A stretch of 64,000 nt of DNA from Albula goreensis. Taxonomy: Eukaryota; Chordata; Actinopteri; Albuliformes; Albulidae. The notes below the pieces were generated by a model. That model was not told where the DNA came from. It made no database searches and was given only the letters and a program-made list of their open reading frames with translations. A program made the translations under genes and the position numbers. Positions 52,701 to 64,000 of this stretch are shown one piece after another; position 1 is the first letter of the stretch; each line of letters opens with the position of its first letter. The stretch covers positions 25,924,501 through 25,988,500 of the forward strand of contig CM040748.1 of NCBI GenBank assembly GCA_022829145.1, in the 5' to 3' direction.

Positions 52701-54728
52701 ATCAAAAAATGTCACTCATTGTAAACCATCAGGGGGAACTTCCTGTGAAGGGTCTTCCAGGGTATATCCTCCATGCATCAAGCTTTATCTGCTCAATTAA
52801 ACTTTAGCCAGTTGTTTAAGGTACAACATTGCTGTAGCTCGTTGCACTGCCTCTCCGTAAAATACACATAAACTCCTACTCTCCCCTTCAGCACTCATTT
52901 AAGTAGTTCACAGTTCTTTTCAGCTTGGTGACTTTACTGGATATCTGTAGCACTTTTTTAGCTGAACCAGCTTTTAGCCAGCAAACCCCCTTCCTTATAT
53001 GCCCTTGATCCATGCCTCTATCTTGTCAAATGTTCAGCTCATATTAGCTCATCCTTAGTCTTAAATAAACAGAACAATGTGTTCTGTCCTGCATCTCAGA
53101 GCGAGCCGAAAGAACCAACCTACACACTGCAACCTGTCTGGATATATTGCATTAGAGTTTGTCATTTTAATGAATGCAGTGAAATGGCATAGAGAATGCT
53201 GGGTTCTATGTTAAGAGTCAGAGGAAAACTATGACTCAGACCGTTTACATTCAGTTATTTCTTTAGCTCCTCTTTTCATGCGTTACAAAATTTGTCACTG
53301 AACCCTCAGAGTACTCAGTATGAATGGATGGTGTAAGAGTGACATGGTTGGTTAGTCATCATTGTTTGAGGATCCAAAACAACTGGGTTGAATTTTACAA
53401 AAGCAGAGCCTGCTATCGAGAATGCAAAAGAGGGAGAAAAAAGCTCCCACTTGCTCAACGGAGAGGCTGTGTAATTATGTGAACAAAGACACGCTCCACG
53501 CTTAGAGAGAAACCGCCTCACGTCTGAGCACATTTAGCCTGAGGGGGATTACTTTGTCAATATCCCAAACCCCATCTTCTCCCTTCTGTCCTCTGTAGTG
53601 CAGCGATGAGTGCTTTGTCTGTGCAAGTTCATCAGTGTGTTCTGAGTCTGTCCTAGAAGCAGAACCTCAAGAAGATCAGTGATTGGGTAACAGTCTCGCC
53701 CCTCAGGTCAGATTTTAAGTGCAGCGAGATTAAGTTACTTTCTGATGGTCTTCTTTCAGTTTGCTCCTGCCGTCCTGATTTCTCTACCTGCTCTCCTGTT
53801 CTGGCAGGTCAAGGACCTCAGCAATTATTCCTTACTCATCTAAAGCGTATTTCTTTTACAGCTTTGCGCCGTCATAAGTTTGGAAGCAGCGCTCCATGAC
53901 ATTTGTAAACCCAAAGTGTACTGTGATGTATCATTGCCTTTTGATAGGATGCACTGTGTGTGGATGTGGAAATGGCCCAGCCTGCGAACATGCATGCAGC
54001 GGTCTGCTATCAGCAGGAACATTCACCCACTATCTTCTCTTAATAAGCCTGTGGTAAAAACTGGTCGTCTTCTCAACTGCCTTGCCTCAACTGTCTGCCT
54101 GCTAACTAGTTGCCACAGTGCCAATTAGCAAAATGCTTGTGGTTTGACTGCAGGCTGCTACATACTTGGTGGCTGGGATTTTTTCGATGATTTCTGACTG
54201 AAATCTCAGAGAGAGAATAGACTAAAATGCTAATGTCTTTTTGCATATGAAAGAGATTTTGTGCTGCTGCTATTATATTTTCATTGTAAAAGGATCTTTT
54301 TTTCCAAAATGTATATAACTTAATGAAGATGTGTATTGTGAGTAATGCTTAGTCACTATAATTTCTGAAATGCATGCCTGTTAAAGCAGTGTTGTACTGG
54401 ATTACTGTTCTGGGTGTGTGGGTACAGGTGTGCTTACCTGACTGCATTCATTTCAGCCTGCCTGTTTAAAGTTGTCAGTGTACATTTTTATTATGTTCTC
54501 TATTAAAATGTGAATGATTACACCATAGAGACATGACTACTGATCTGACCTTTGACTTTCTCTGTACAATTTTATGGGGACAGTAGTATCAGTAATGTAT
54601 GCGTAGATACTGAGAGTTAACAAAATACATTGAGTATTTGAAACTTAAAACATGCTTTGTGGTTGTGATTATTAAGATGTGGAGTGTGTGTTGAAGATAA
54701 AAAATTGTGAATTTATTATGTATTCCAG

Positions 54729-54786
54729 GAAGTCAAGATTTTCTGTCCTCCAAATACAGGATGATGTCATTGGTTTGCGTGAGCAG
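54729..54786 (+). other. Exon-like block of unknown gene
   Basis: Flanked by TATTCCAG and CAG|GTATAC, this 58-nt block has one base then 19 open codons reading KSRFSVLQIQDDVIGLREQ, ending in phase 0. The composition resembles a coiled-coil segment, but I do not recognise the protein and found no neighbouring exon. A chance open frame between splice-like motifs is quite possible. Confidence 0.2.
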
Positions 54787-56339
54787 GTATACAACTCACT
54801 CATAAACAATCAGACAGTTCAACAAGTACATTGACATGCAAAACAGGACATACAATGCAATGAGAGAGGGTAGTCGTATACAAAACAGATATTAGATATA
54901 CAATAGGGAGAGGTATTCATGGGACAATAGACTATTGTCTACTATCCGAACGCTGTATACTTGAGGCTTGAACAACGGGTCTCAAACACAGTGTGTTTTA
55001 TTTGATCAGCAGGGGTGGTGTCTACATTGGCAGCATAACTATATTTAAATGTGAACTGAGGCTGTGCTGTTCAGTGTCAGTGCTGGTTCCCAGACCCCTC
55101 TCTTTCCCCCTCTGTCTCCATGCAGCATGGAGCCACCTGCTTCCTATACTATACTGTGCTGACTTTACACCTGTCAGTTAAAACCACACCTGAGAAAAAC
55201 TGATTGAGATGGGAAGAGGGAGGAAAGCTAGATTAGAAGCATCTTATCCACGGGAGTAGGTACGTGCTGATTCTCACCTGTGGGGAAAAGCATTTTAGCA
55301 GATTAAGGTAATAGCAAACAGGGTTTTCTGGGAAACTCTCTCAAGTCTTTGTTTAAAACTCTTTTGATACAGGAGCCACCGTATGTGTAGCAGAATATTG
55401 CTGTACGGCATTAGAGAAGGGAAAAAGTCTCGGTTATTCTACCCATGCAAGCACCGCAAAGGTACCTACAGCTAGGGGAAATAGAGCTTTTTTAATGTTG
55501 TTTTTTTTTTTACAACAATGAGTCATACCCAGCTCCTAACGGGTGCATGCGCAACAGAATAATCAGGCTATTAGAATGCAAGGAGATGTCAGCACAGAGT
55601 CTGGTCCAGTACTTATCTTTTTCTCATTATGCAAACAAAAGTACACGCGAATCACCTTTTCTCTCGTGAATGTGATGATCCGCCGCATCTGCTAATGAAC
55701 ACCAGGCAGCGGTAACTGAAGTCTATCACCTCTGATTACAAGCTTTGATAGCACAGATAAGGGAAGGATTGGACATATCACACCATCCATAACAATGGCA
55801 TGCATCAAAAGACTGACTGAAATTACTGGACTTAACTGTAAAGCCTTTGTTTGTTGTCCAAATATAACATTCAATAATTTGGTTCCCTAGATTTGGAACT
55901 TCCTGAGATATTTATCAAGTCGAGATTTAATGAGATCGTTAAAAACTCACAGAATCGTAAAACTCCAGAATAACTTCGTTGAGTGGGTACTTTCAGTTTT
56001 TTGAAAGTTTTTCTGCTTTGACAGCTGTATCCCCATCAGAGTCAGCCACCAGCCATTTTCCTTTACAATAAATTGTAGAGTTGTGGATGTTTTACGATTA
56101 ACCACAGTTTCTAGAGTTTTGATTGTTGCACTTCGTGGTGCTTTTTTCTTTGCGCGCCTTTATTTAGAGAATTGACTGTTTTGTACTGTGCGCCTTTGAA
56201 TAAGATAATCACAAGCTATTTTCATCTCACTAGGTTGGGTACAGTTTGTCTTCAATGGATGTGCAAATTACACAGACATATCCGTCATGTTGGCGCAACA
56301 ATTTTTGTTTTCCCCTCTTTGATGGGTTGACTTTTGACC

Positions 56340-56610
56340 TAGTCCGCCGAGCGCCCTGACTTGCAAACGCGAGTAATTGTCATAGCAACAAACCCGGCTT
56401 CTGCATTGTGCGTGGTAAAGCCGAGACCGAGCAGCTGTCAGTTTCCCCCTCTCCATCACATCCGTCTCCCAGTGAACTCTCCTGCACTGCGCAGAGGGAT
56501 GAGTCATACCTGGGACCTGCCGGAAGGCTCAGCGCGACACGTTCAGGGCTGTGTGCTGCGGCAGAAACGGCCGCCGTCCAGCAACGAGACCGAACCAACA
56601 ACAGACCACG
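56340..56610. promoter_or_regulatory. CpG-rich patch, candidate promoter or first exon
   Basis: By eye there are roughly 20 CpG dinucleotides in 270 bp (for example CCGCCGAGCGCC, AGCGCGACACG and AACGGCCGCCG) in otherwise CpG-poor, AT-rich DNA. Both strands carry short open frames. On + there is one from ATG 56499 to TAA 56633. On - there is one from 56601 reading into CCCAG|GTATGA, a plausible donor. No protein is recognised. This suggests an unmethylated promoter of a gene or lncRNA, on an undetermined strand. Confidence 0.35.
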
Positions 56611-59600
56611 ACTCTTACACCTTTGTTTATTAATTTATTTGACTGCTACACTAAAACGCCACTGTACATTGGCAATTTATAATGTAATTACTTATCAACT
56701 GTGCTGCTTCACTGTCTATATCGTTTGATAATTTTCAAATGGTCTTTGAAATAAAACAAAAAAGGGAATTTTAAAGATGGGATACAGACATATTTGTGTG
56801 TATGTGCTTGAGATAAATAAGTTACATGATTTTATCCAAGAATTAAATTTTTCTTTAAATTTTTAAACTTTAACCAAGAAGTTATTTAACAATATTATTT
56901 TATGTAAGAAACAGAAATTGGGCAAGTGTATTATGTAGTACTGTATTTGATGTAATATGCATAGATATTAGATGTAATGTTAGAAGTTAGCACCTTTCTC
57001 ATTACATTTCATTTATATTAAAAGCATGATGCTTTCCCCATAACTTTCATTAGATTTGGCACGAAAAGCAGAATGAATTGTGGCTTTCCTTGGGGACTGA
57101 ACAAAGCAGAACTGGTCTGCCTCTCCATTACTCTCTCTGTCTGTATACAACCCACACTTCTGTCCCTTACAGCGCTGCGCCATAACTTGACATGACATAA
57201 CTAATAACAAATACGTTTCAGAAGTTAGGACATTTATATTTTAGTTAAGTTTAGAGACGTTGGACTTCATTCACATACATGCACTCGATCTCTTTAAGAG
57301 CTTATGCAATTCAAGCAAAACATGTTCTCAGTGTGTTATATTTGATTTCCACAAATCAAATCTTCTTTGGAGTATATTCTTACATTTTAAAATTGGATAA
57401 GATCTAACTTTAAACAACATAAAATCAATTTTAATGGAATGGCACATGCCATTAAATATACTAAATGATTTTGATAGAATCTAGCTCTTCATGCTTCTGG
57501 CCTCTGAAACAATTAGCAAATTAACAGCATTTAGAATTCCACTGATGTGCCCCTCATGACTCAGAAACAAAAACATTGATCAAACTATATACCATACTTC
57601 AATGAAAGACACTCCAGTCTTAATAAAATCTACAAAGGCTTGCGAACAGGACCATACATTATAAGGTCAAAATGCTGTCAACGGGTAATGGAGTAGTACT
57701 GGAATCTTGCAAAATATTGAGTCAGGTCAGTTCCTACATGGCCCTACATCTGCTGAAAACGGTCCATATCTAGGGGCGTTTTGTGGTAATGCTGTTCTTG
57801 GTTTCTTCAGGAGATCATACATTGTAATTTCCTATGGAAGAATGTCTTTGTAATGCAGAAGAAAACTTGGTGACATTGGAGGTTGGAATTGATACATGAA
57901 GAATTAAATGTGAAAGTAACAACAGATGTGTTCAGACATTACAGATATCTCCTGAATATTCCCAATATAGATGCATAAATCTTGGACCTTTTTGCCCAAC
58001 AATAGTTAGTCTGTTGGGAAAATTGTACTTTATCTCTATAGCTGTCTGCCTTTTGTGGTTATATTCATACCCAGCTTGCAGTAGGATGGGAAATTAAACC
58101 AGTTTCTGTGTGAGAATAAGTTACCGAGAAGAGAAATAGACATAATTTAAACTGTCTGATTGATTCTGCCCGCAGGTTCCTGTCATTGACCTGATCTGTG
58201 AATTTTCTATTGTCTTGCCAAAGCTTGCAGTGGAACCAAAAATAAATTCAATTTCATCATGACTGTGTACATCTTCACAAAGAATTTAATAATGGTCTCA
58301 TAAGCTTTTCTGCTCACCCAGTGAAATTTGTCAAAACGACCCAATATTGAGGTAGTTTGTTTTTTCTTGTTGCTATCTAAATATTAATGTTATAAATCAA
58401 ACTAAGCTATTTATTTTCCACTTGGAAAAATAAATTGCAATAATTTCTGCAACTCCCTGAGCAAAATAAAAATATATATTCAAATAAAAAATAAATTTGG
58501 AGAGAGTGGGTTCTGAGGTGGGTGGGGCTAGATGCTGGATAAGGGTTCACATGGTGATGTGCGCACATTCATGGGAAAAACTCATGTGGAGACCAATGGT
58601 TTCAGCTGAAAGCTTTGGTTTCCATTAGGATGTATGTTATTTGACCATTACATTTTCTTACCCAATTAGTGTCTCACTGTGGGCCAATGCTCTTTCAACG
58701 ACAAGCATAGTATGTGATGTGCATGTTTAGGCACGTTCTTCATGGCCTCCCAATGAGAAGCATCACTGTCCACTCATCACGGGGACACTGATTTACACCA
58801 ATGTACGATTCGCCTTCAGAACAATATAGTATGTAAATGGGATTACTAATTCTGCAGGTAATTAGTCTTTTAATTACCCTCCTCCCATTCATTTGATTCA
58901 TTTTTTTATTTTGCTTTCTTTTTTTTGCCAGTACTGCAGTTTCCACATTTGACATTAGCAACTGGTGTGCAGCCAGCGAGAATGTTTTGTTTGGATTTTG
59001 TAGCATATTAACTGTCCCAAGCCTAATTTTGGCTTTTTAAACAGATAGCCACAGGAGAAATGAACTGAAGGATTGACAGGCAAGTCAACTGAAGGAAAAC
59101 TGAGACTGAGAGATGTTTAGACAGGGGAAGAACATTTCAAATTCAGAATGGACAGCAATGAAGCCGAGCTCAGGGGCCCTTTAACACATGTATATATAAT
59201 TAAATGCACTCATAGCCTGTAGCTGCTGTTACCTAGCAACATGTCATGATTACTGTGAGTTAACATGTATCCTGACACTACTGTTTCCCACTGTGATGTT
59301 TGATTTGTGTGTCTTTCCGTTGACATTTTAATTGACAGTTAGGGAGATTTCCTCTCACATCCTGGGAAGTTGTTGAGTGCTTATGTGTCCATTGGGTGAG
59401 AATAGTTTGTCATTGTTAAATCGTCATTAAACATGACCTCAGAGTGAATGCTAAAATCACCAAAATAATTATGGGGTGACCTATCTAAGCTTTTAAATGA
59501 AAAATTGGGGCCTAGAATTTTCAAGGTTTTACAAAGGTTGCATATCCAGGTTCAGAAGCCAACCAAAACAACAGGACTGGGGCAGAGTACAACATTTCTA

Positions 59601-62600
59601 TTGTATGACCATTGCTAAAATGCAGGGGCAATGCTCTAGTCTGCATGATTTGAGCAACTAAACCCTTGGAAAATCCTATATACTTAAAAATTTGCCCTAC
59701 CTCTTGCATTTTTTGCACTTTTATGTACCTTTCACAATGTCTCTGCAATTAAATGAAGATGATTTTAATGTGACTTTGGTGCTTGAAACTTCTGTTTTGC
59801 TTGCAAGCATGCCTACTCTGATGCCATGACTTAAGTGAGTGAAATATATGCATCAGCTTGTGCAGCTTTCTGTCATGATGTCAGATTGGGTGCAGATGCT
59901 TGTTTAATGCAACCTTTAAAGGCAGACAAGCATGACCAGGTTTCTCATGTCACATGGCCTAACTTTACAAGATCACAAAAGCTGTAAACAGAGGGGGTGA
60001 TGACAGAATAACAATGCTCTTTCCTGGCGCCTCTGAGCTCTGCCTGACAAAACATTATTTGAATAGTTAATTGTTTTTCAATAATTAAGGTTTTAAAATT
60101 AGATTAATTCCAGTAACTGAAATTAAATTCAGCCGTAGCAGAGGCAGATAATTGAACATGATGTGACATCTATCTAACTGAAGAATAAGATTACATTAGT
60201 ACATTCTCTTCAGATTTTGTCAGTGTTTTTTCTTGCACTCAACTTCAGAGGACACTCCATTAATAGGGGGAAAGGGATATATATTTTAACATGTATGAAT
60301 TGCAGTTGTTCACTGTGCACACTTCTGAGCTATATGATGCAATGTTATATAACTCAGACATTGTGTATGCTTCTCTCCAGCATCAAATTCCATAAACTAA
60401 CTCATTTCTACAGCTCTGTTTTTTAAAGCCCATGTGATATATTTCTTTGATCAAGTTCAATTCATTGGCTGGTGACATGGGCAAGTTAGATCAGCATGAG
60501 GTTACTCAGGCATTTGCTGAATGCCAGTTTTTCTGGGAGTTTCTCTTGGCCCCCTCTATGATGTCAGCAGGGAACACACTGACACTGCCTGAGGCAACTG
60601 TGTTTTGTGCATTTAGTTACTGAAGTCAGTACACATGCATTCACTCAATACAAATTATGCAGGCATGTTTCCTGATTCATTTCACTACGGCAACGATGAA
60701 ATTAGATTCAATATGGCGCTATTTTTATGTGTGACAATATTTTTGAGGTATGACTGATGAGCATGAATACATTTACTGTGAGTGTAATGGTTTTCAAAGA
60801 GGCAGGGGGCTAAGGAACCCCTCCCCCATATAATTGTACAAAAAAATCCACCAGCTGTCATTTGGAAGTTGGATGCACTATACTAATGCGCACATTCTGA
60901 TATTACATATTCCTGTATTATTTTTGTGTAGGCCTACTTTCTCATTTCTACTAGTTCTGAAAAATGATGTAGGAAGCCCACAGATTTTTGTTTCCATGAT
61001 GGCTTACTGGTAATGCTCACAGTGGGATGTCAGTCACATTCATGCTGGCTGGCTGCTACAAGCCTTTTAATGTAGAACACTGATTCATGTAAAATCTCGA
61101 CAGGACGCTGATGTCCCAAAAGGAAAGTAAAACACATTTCATTGGTGCAGAAAATGCAGAGGAGGTTAATTTGCATAGGACCTCTATAAACATTGACAAC
61201 AAGCTGCATTTTTTTACAGTTATTGTTCAAGTGCATCATTTACATTTTATGTTACTCATTTTTGTTCAACCTAATATTATCTGGACATTGGAATAAGAGT
61301 GTTTGCCAGAGATTTTGCCAGACAATCAGAGGACTTATTTCTGATAGCTGTGGGTTCTTTCACAGTAAGTCTATGTTGATAACAGCAGAGCTGCCTTGAA
61401 AGCATCAAGTCATAATTTATTGCTATTCTAAGCATAATAAAAATGTGTTTGCAAGAACGTTTTCACCTGTAGGAGTAATGGCTTCAATAAAAGATTTGAC
61501 AAACAGTCTAATAAAATCCATTTTTTTCATGTTGCAGTGGGAAATAATGAAAAATTATTTCCCACTGCAGACAACCAGATAACAGACAACAGACAACCAG
61601 AACACAAAATCTCAGACTACATTTAAACAATTCAATGAGTTTTATTTTTATAAGTTCCTTAAGTGCCCAGACACTAATGGCAGTCACAGGGCGACTTATT
61701 TCCACACCACTATAAGTTTTAAAGAAATGCATTCTGAGGAGAAGTTACAAGGTTAGCTCTTCACTGCACCCTCCACTCCTTACTATCAATATACTGTAGA
61801 ATACTTTGAATGAAACAGTGTATCAGGGCTATCTGTGCGGTCAGCAGAGGTCAGCAGAGAGCTGATGTTCAGGAGAGCTGAACAGCGGGGGGGAGCTAGG
61901 AGGCAAAAACGAGCGCTATCAAAGACTGTAAATACAGCTTCTCAAGGGAGCCTGGAGAAGGAAGAACCTTTTCCATTGAATAAACACAAAATACTATCTA
62001 AAATACTATCTAAATTATAAAAGGGATATGTCTGGCATTGTTACCCGTTACAGCTCATCAATATATTGCATTTGTGTCTTTATAATCTGTGAGTATTTAG
62101 ACTTCCATGAACAGATATTCAAGAAATGCAGGTTTTTAACACCAACGTGAAAATGGAAAGAAGGTAAAATATCAAAGGAAGTAGCTATAGCGTCAATCAT
62201 CAACCCTTTAAGGTGTTTATCATTTAAAAGAAATGATACAATGTCTGCACTTGTATTATTTTAACATTAATATTCAAATACCGCATGAGCAATCATGCAA
62301 TGACAGCTTCCCTGATTGATTCACTGTTTTGGACACTGTCTTGAGCTTAGCAAAACACCATGGAACGCTGTAAATGCATCTCAGGTTGTCATGATGCACT
62401 TATCCTCGCTACAAGTGCTCTGAGACACACATCAGGTACAATGCTGCTTTTGGAGAACACCTCTTATATTTGTGATGTACCGTAAAATGGTGCCTGTGAC
62501 AATCTTAGCACAAAGAGGGTTTTCTGGAAACCTGGGCGCAGGTCTGCGTGTGACCGCTGTGAACCCACAGCTTCAGTGTGTTTGCTGTGCACGGTGAAAA

Positions 62601-64000
62601 GGCAGGGTGTGGGCATCGAGACCCACCATGGTGTGAAAGCCATGGGGCAGCCCAATGGACACACACTGGGGTTATCACACATGAGAGACACTGACAGGGT
62701 AATTGGTGTCTCCACTGGGCACTAACCTTTGATTCCACCACTCTCTCAGTCCCTCTCTTTAATGAGACACTTCTATTTTACAAAGATTTCTCTGTCTTGT
62801 TAGCTGCCCTAGGAATAAAACATACTCATTACATCGCTCTCTTATAATCAGTCTTGCTCTGGCTAAGTCTCTCTCTTTCTCTGCCTCTTGCTTTCTCTCA
62901 GCATCACTCTCATGCTCTCCCATTGTTACAGTAATCTGTAGTTGACAGTGTTTTCACAGCACTGTCTAAAGTCAGCGCACAGGCAAATTATGCCAAACAA
63001 CATACTTCAGGAATACAGTGTGCATTCATTTACATACCACATTGCATATGTTTCAAATACGTAAATATAATTCACTATCATACCTTTGTGTTGTGTAATT
63101 CCTCTCCAAGTTAAATTTGTTTTGCTCTGTGTTTATCTTCACAGCAGCAGACAAACAAGCAGATAAGCGCACCAATACTGCAGGCCGACAGAGCAGCAGA
63201 ACTGCTGCCAGTGATGGCCCTGGAATCTGCCAAAACATATTGAACTGTTTCTTGTTCTATATGGGTTGCTGTTATATGTGGTTTGTTTTGATTTTTCCCC
63301 CAAGGAAAATATTAATGTCTATACATTGTTGGGCGCGGAAGAACAACAAAGCTTTTGAAATTGTGCACTTCACATCATTTTTGCTTGGCTCAGCACTATT
63401 GTGCTCCTGCTTGCTTTTTGTAAACTCTAACAATCTAGGGAACTCTGGGGGAAAAGCTAGAATTTGATTGTTCTTTTGCGTTCATAAGATATTTGTAAAT
63501 GTATATTTTCGCCGCATGTACATATAAAGTTAAGTGCAGTTTCCCGATGAAGCACTGCTTTAAGCCATGCTGTACAACAGCTGTGGAATCCGACGTTTAA
63601 CAAGTTGCTATGGTGATATGTATATCATCACATTCTACAGGAGGATGGCAAAATAATGGAAACACCAAATGAAAAGGATTTGCATTTGTAAGGAGCTACA
63701 TAGCAATCAAAATGCCAAGGCTAAGTACAGAAATGTTTCACCAAAAACTATATTGTTTTTCAACTTGTTAATATGTGTTCCTAAAGCAACATGAATATGA
63801 AAGATCTGAAAAAAATCATGTATGAAGAGAAGAAATGTAGAAACTCATGATGGCCAATGCCAAAGGAGGAAAAACAGCAACAGAAAAAGGAAAAATGTTT
63901 ACAAGTGGAAGCTCAGTGGTAGGGATGGATGGATTTTGGCAGGAGGTCTCTGTGACCCAGTCTTGACTGAAAATATACTTTATAAGGTTCAGAAATCTGA
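56611..64000. other. AT-rich intergenic region at the right end
   Basis: No coding exon recognised. At 63650-63670 the motif AAAATAATGGAAACACCA resembles sequence seen in fish DNA-transposon copies, and 63650-63960 may be such a relic, but no terminal inverted repeat or transposase frame was found. Confidence 0.4.

Larger units (their letters stand above)
48422..56339. other. Region downstream of the bmerb1-like gene
   Basis: It probably starts with a 3' UTR (polyadenylation candidates at 48954, 49098 and 49769), followed by AT-rich intergenic DNA. One exon-like block at 54729-54786 is noted separately. No other gene or element is recognised. Confidence 0.5.

Noticed and set aside
63650-63960. 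Tc1/mariner-like transposon relic suggested by AATGGAAACACC
   Set aside because: No inverted repeat pair and no transposase motif could be identified within the window, so it is mentioned only as a possibility.

Overview
The window looks like nuclear DNA of a ray-finned fish. Overall base composition is AT-rich, genes are split into many short exons with GT-AG introns, long (TG)n and (CA)n microsatellites and several minisatellites are present, and there are relics of vertebrate-type LINEs. There are no prokaryotic operons, rRNA genes or CRISPR arrays. All gene assignments rest on translating exons by eye, checking splice phases and comparing with human proteins recalled from memory; no search was run.

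Two protein-coding genes are supported, both on the + strand. The first (10986-22066) is pik3r6, the p84/p87 regulatory subunit of PI3K-gamma. I could assemble 19 coding exons with matching phases, giving a 760-residue protein, close to the human length of about 754. The second (26313-48421) is a bmerb1-like gene (the family of human BMERB1/C16orf45), in six coding exons giving 192 residues. Its first exon lies 13.5 kb upstream of the second, and its last four residues (CSIM) form a CaaX-like prenylation motif. Human BMERB1 lies near MYH11/NDE1 on 16p13, whereas PIK3R6 lies near MYH10/NDEL1 on 17p13. A bmerb1-like gene next to pik3r6 may therefore be the second-round whole-genome-duplication partner of BMERB1, with no human counterpart that I know of.

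Layout: 1-10205 is non-coding (microsatellite, LINE fragment, possible 5' untranslated exons of pik3r6). 10206-10958 is a 39-bp minisatellite running into the first coding exon. 10986-22066 is pik3r6. 22067 to about 25050 is probably its long 3' UTR. 26313-48421 is the bmerb1-like gene with a 13.5 kb first intron. 48422-64000 is intergenic, with one CpG-rich patch at about 56340-56610 that could be an unannotated promoter or first exon.

The most unusual pattern is that four minisatellites sit against splice junctions of the two genes. A 39-bp array ends at a likely acceptor of the first coding exon of pik3r6. 40-bp and 51-bp arrays start at the donors of pik3r6 coding exons 2 and 10. A 53-bp array starts at the donor of bmerb1-like exon 2 and repeats the last 22 coding bases together with the donor. 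Two of these arrays contain decoy copies of the real 5' splice site. A second notable item is a hammerhead-ribozyme-like core at 37721-37760, resembling those carried by Penelope-like retroelements.

The two genes have no obvious shared pathway. Pik3r6 couples G-protein signals to PI3K-gamma at the plasma membrane; the bMERB protein is a small coiled-coil protein of a Rab-binding/cytoskeletal family.
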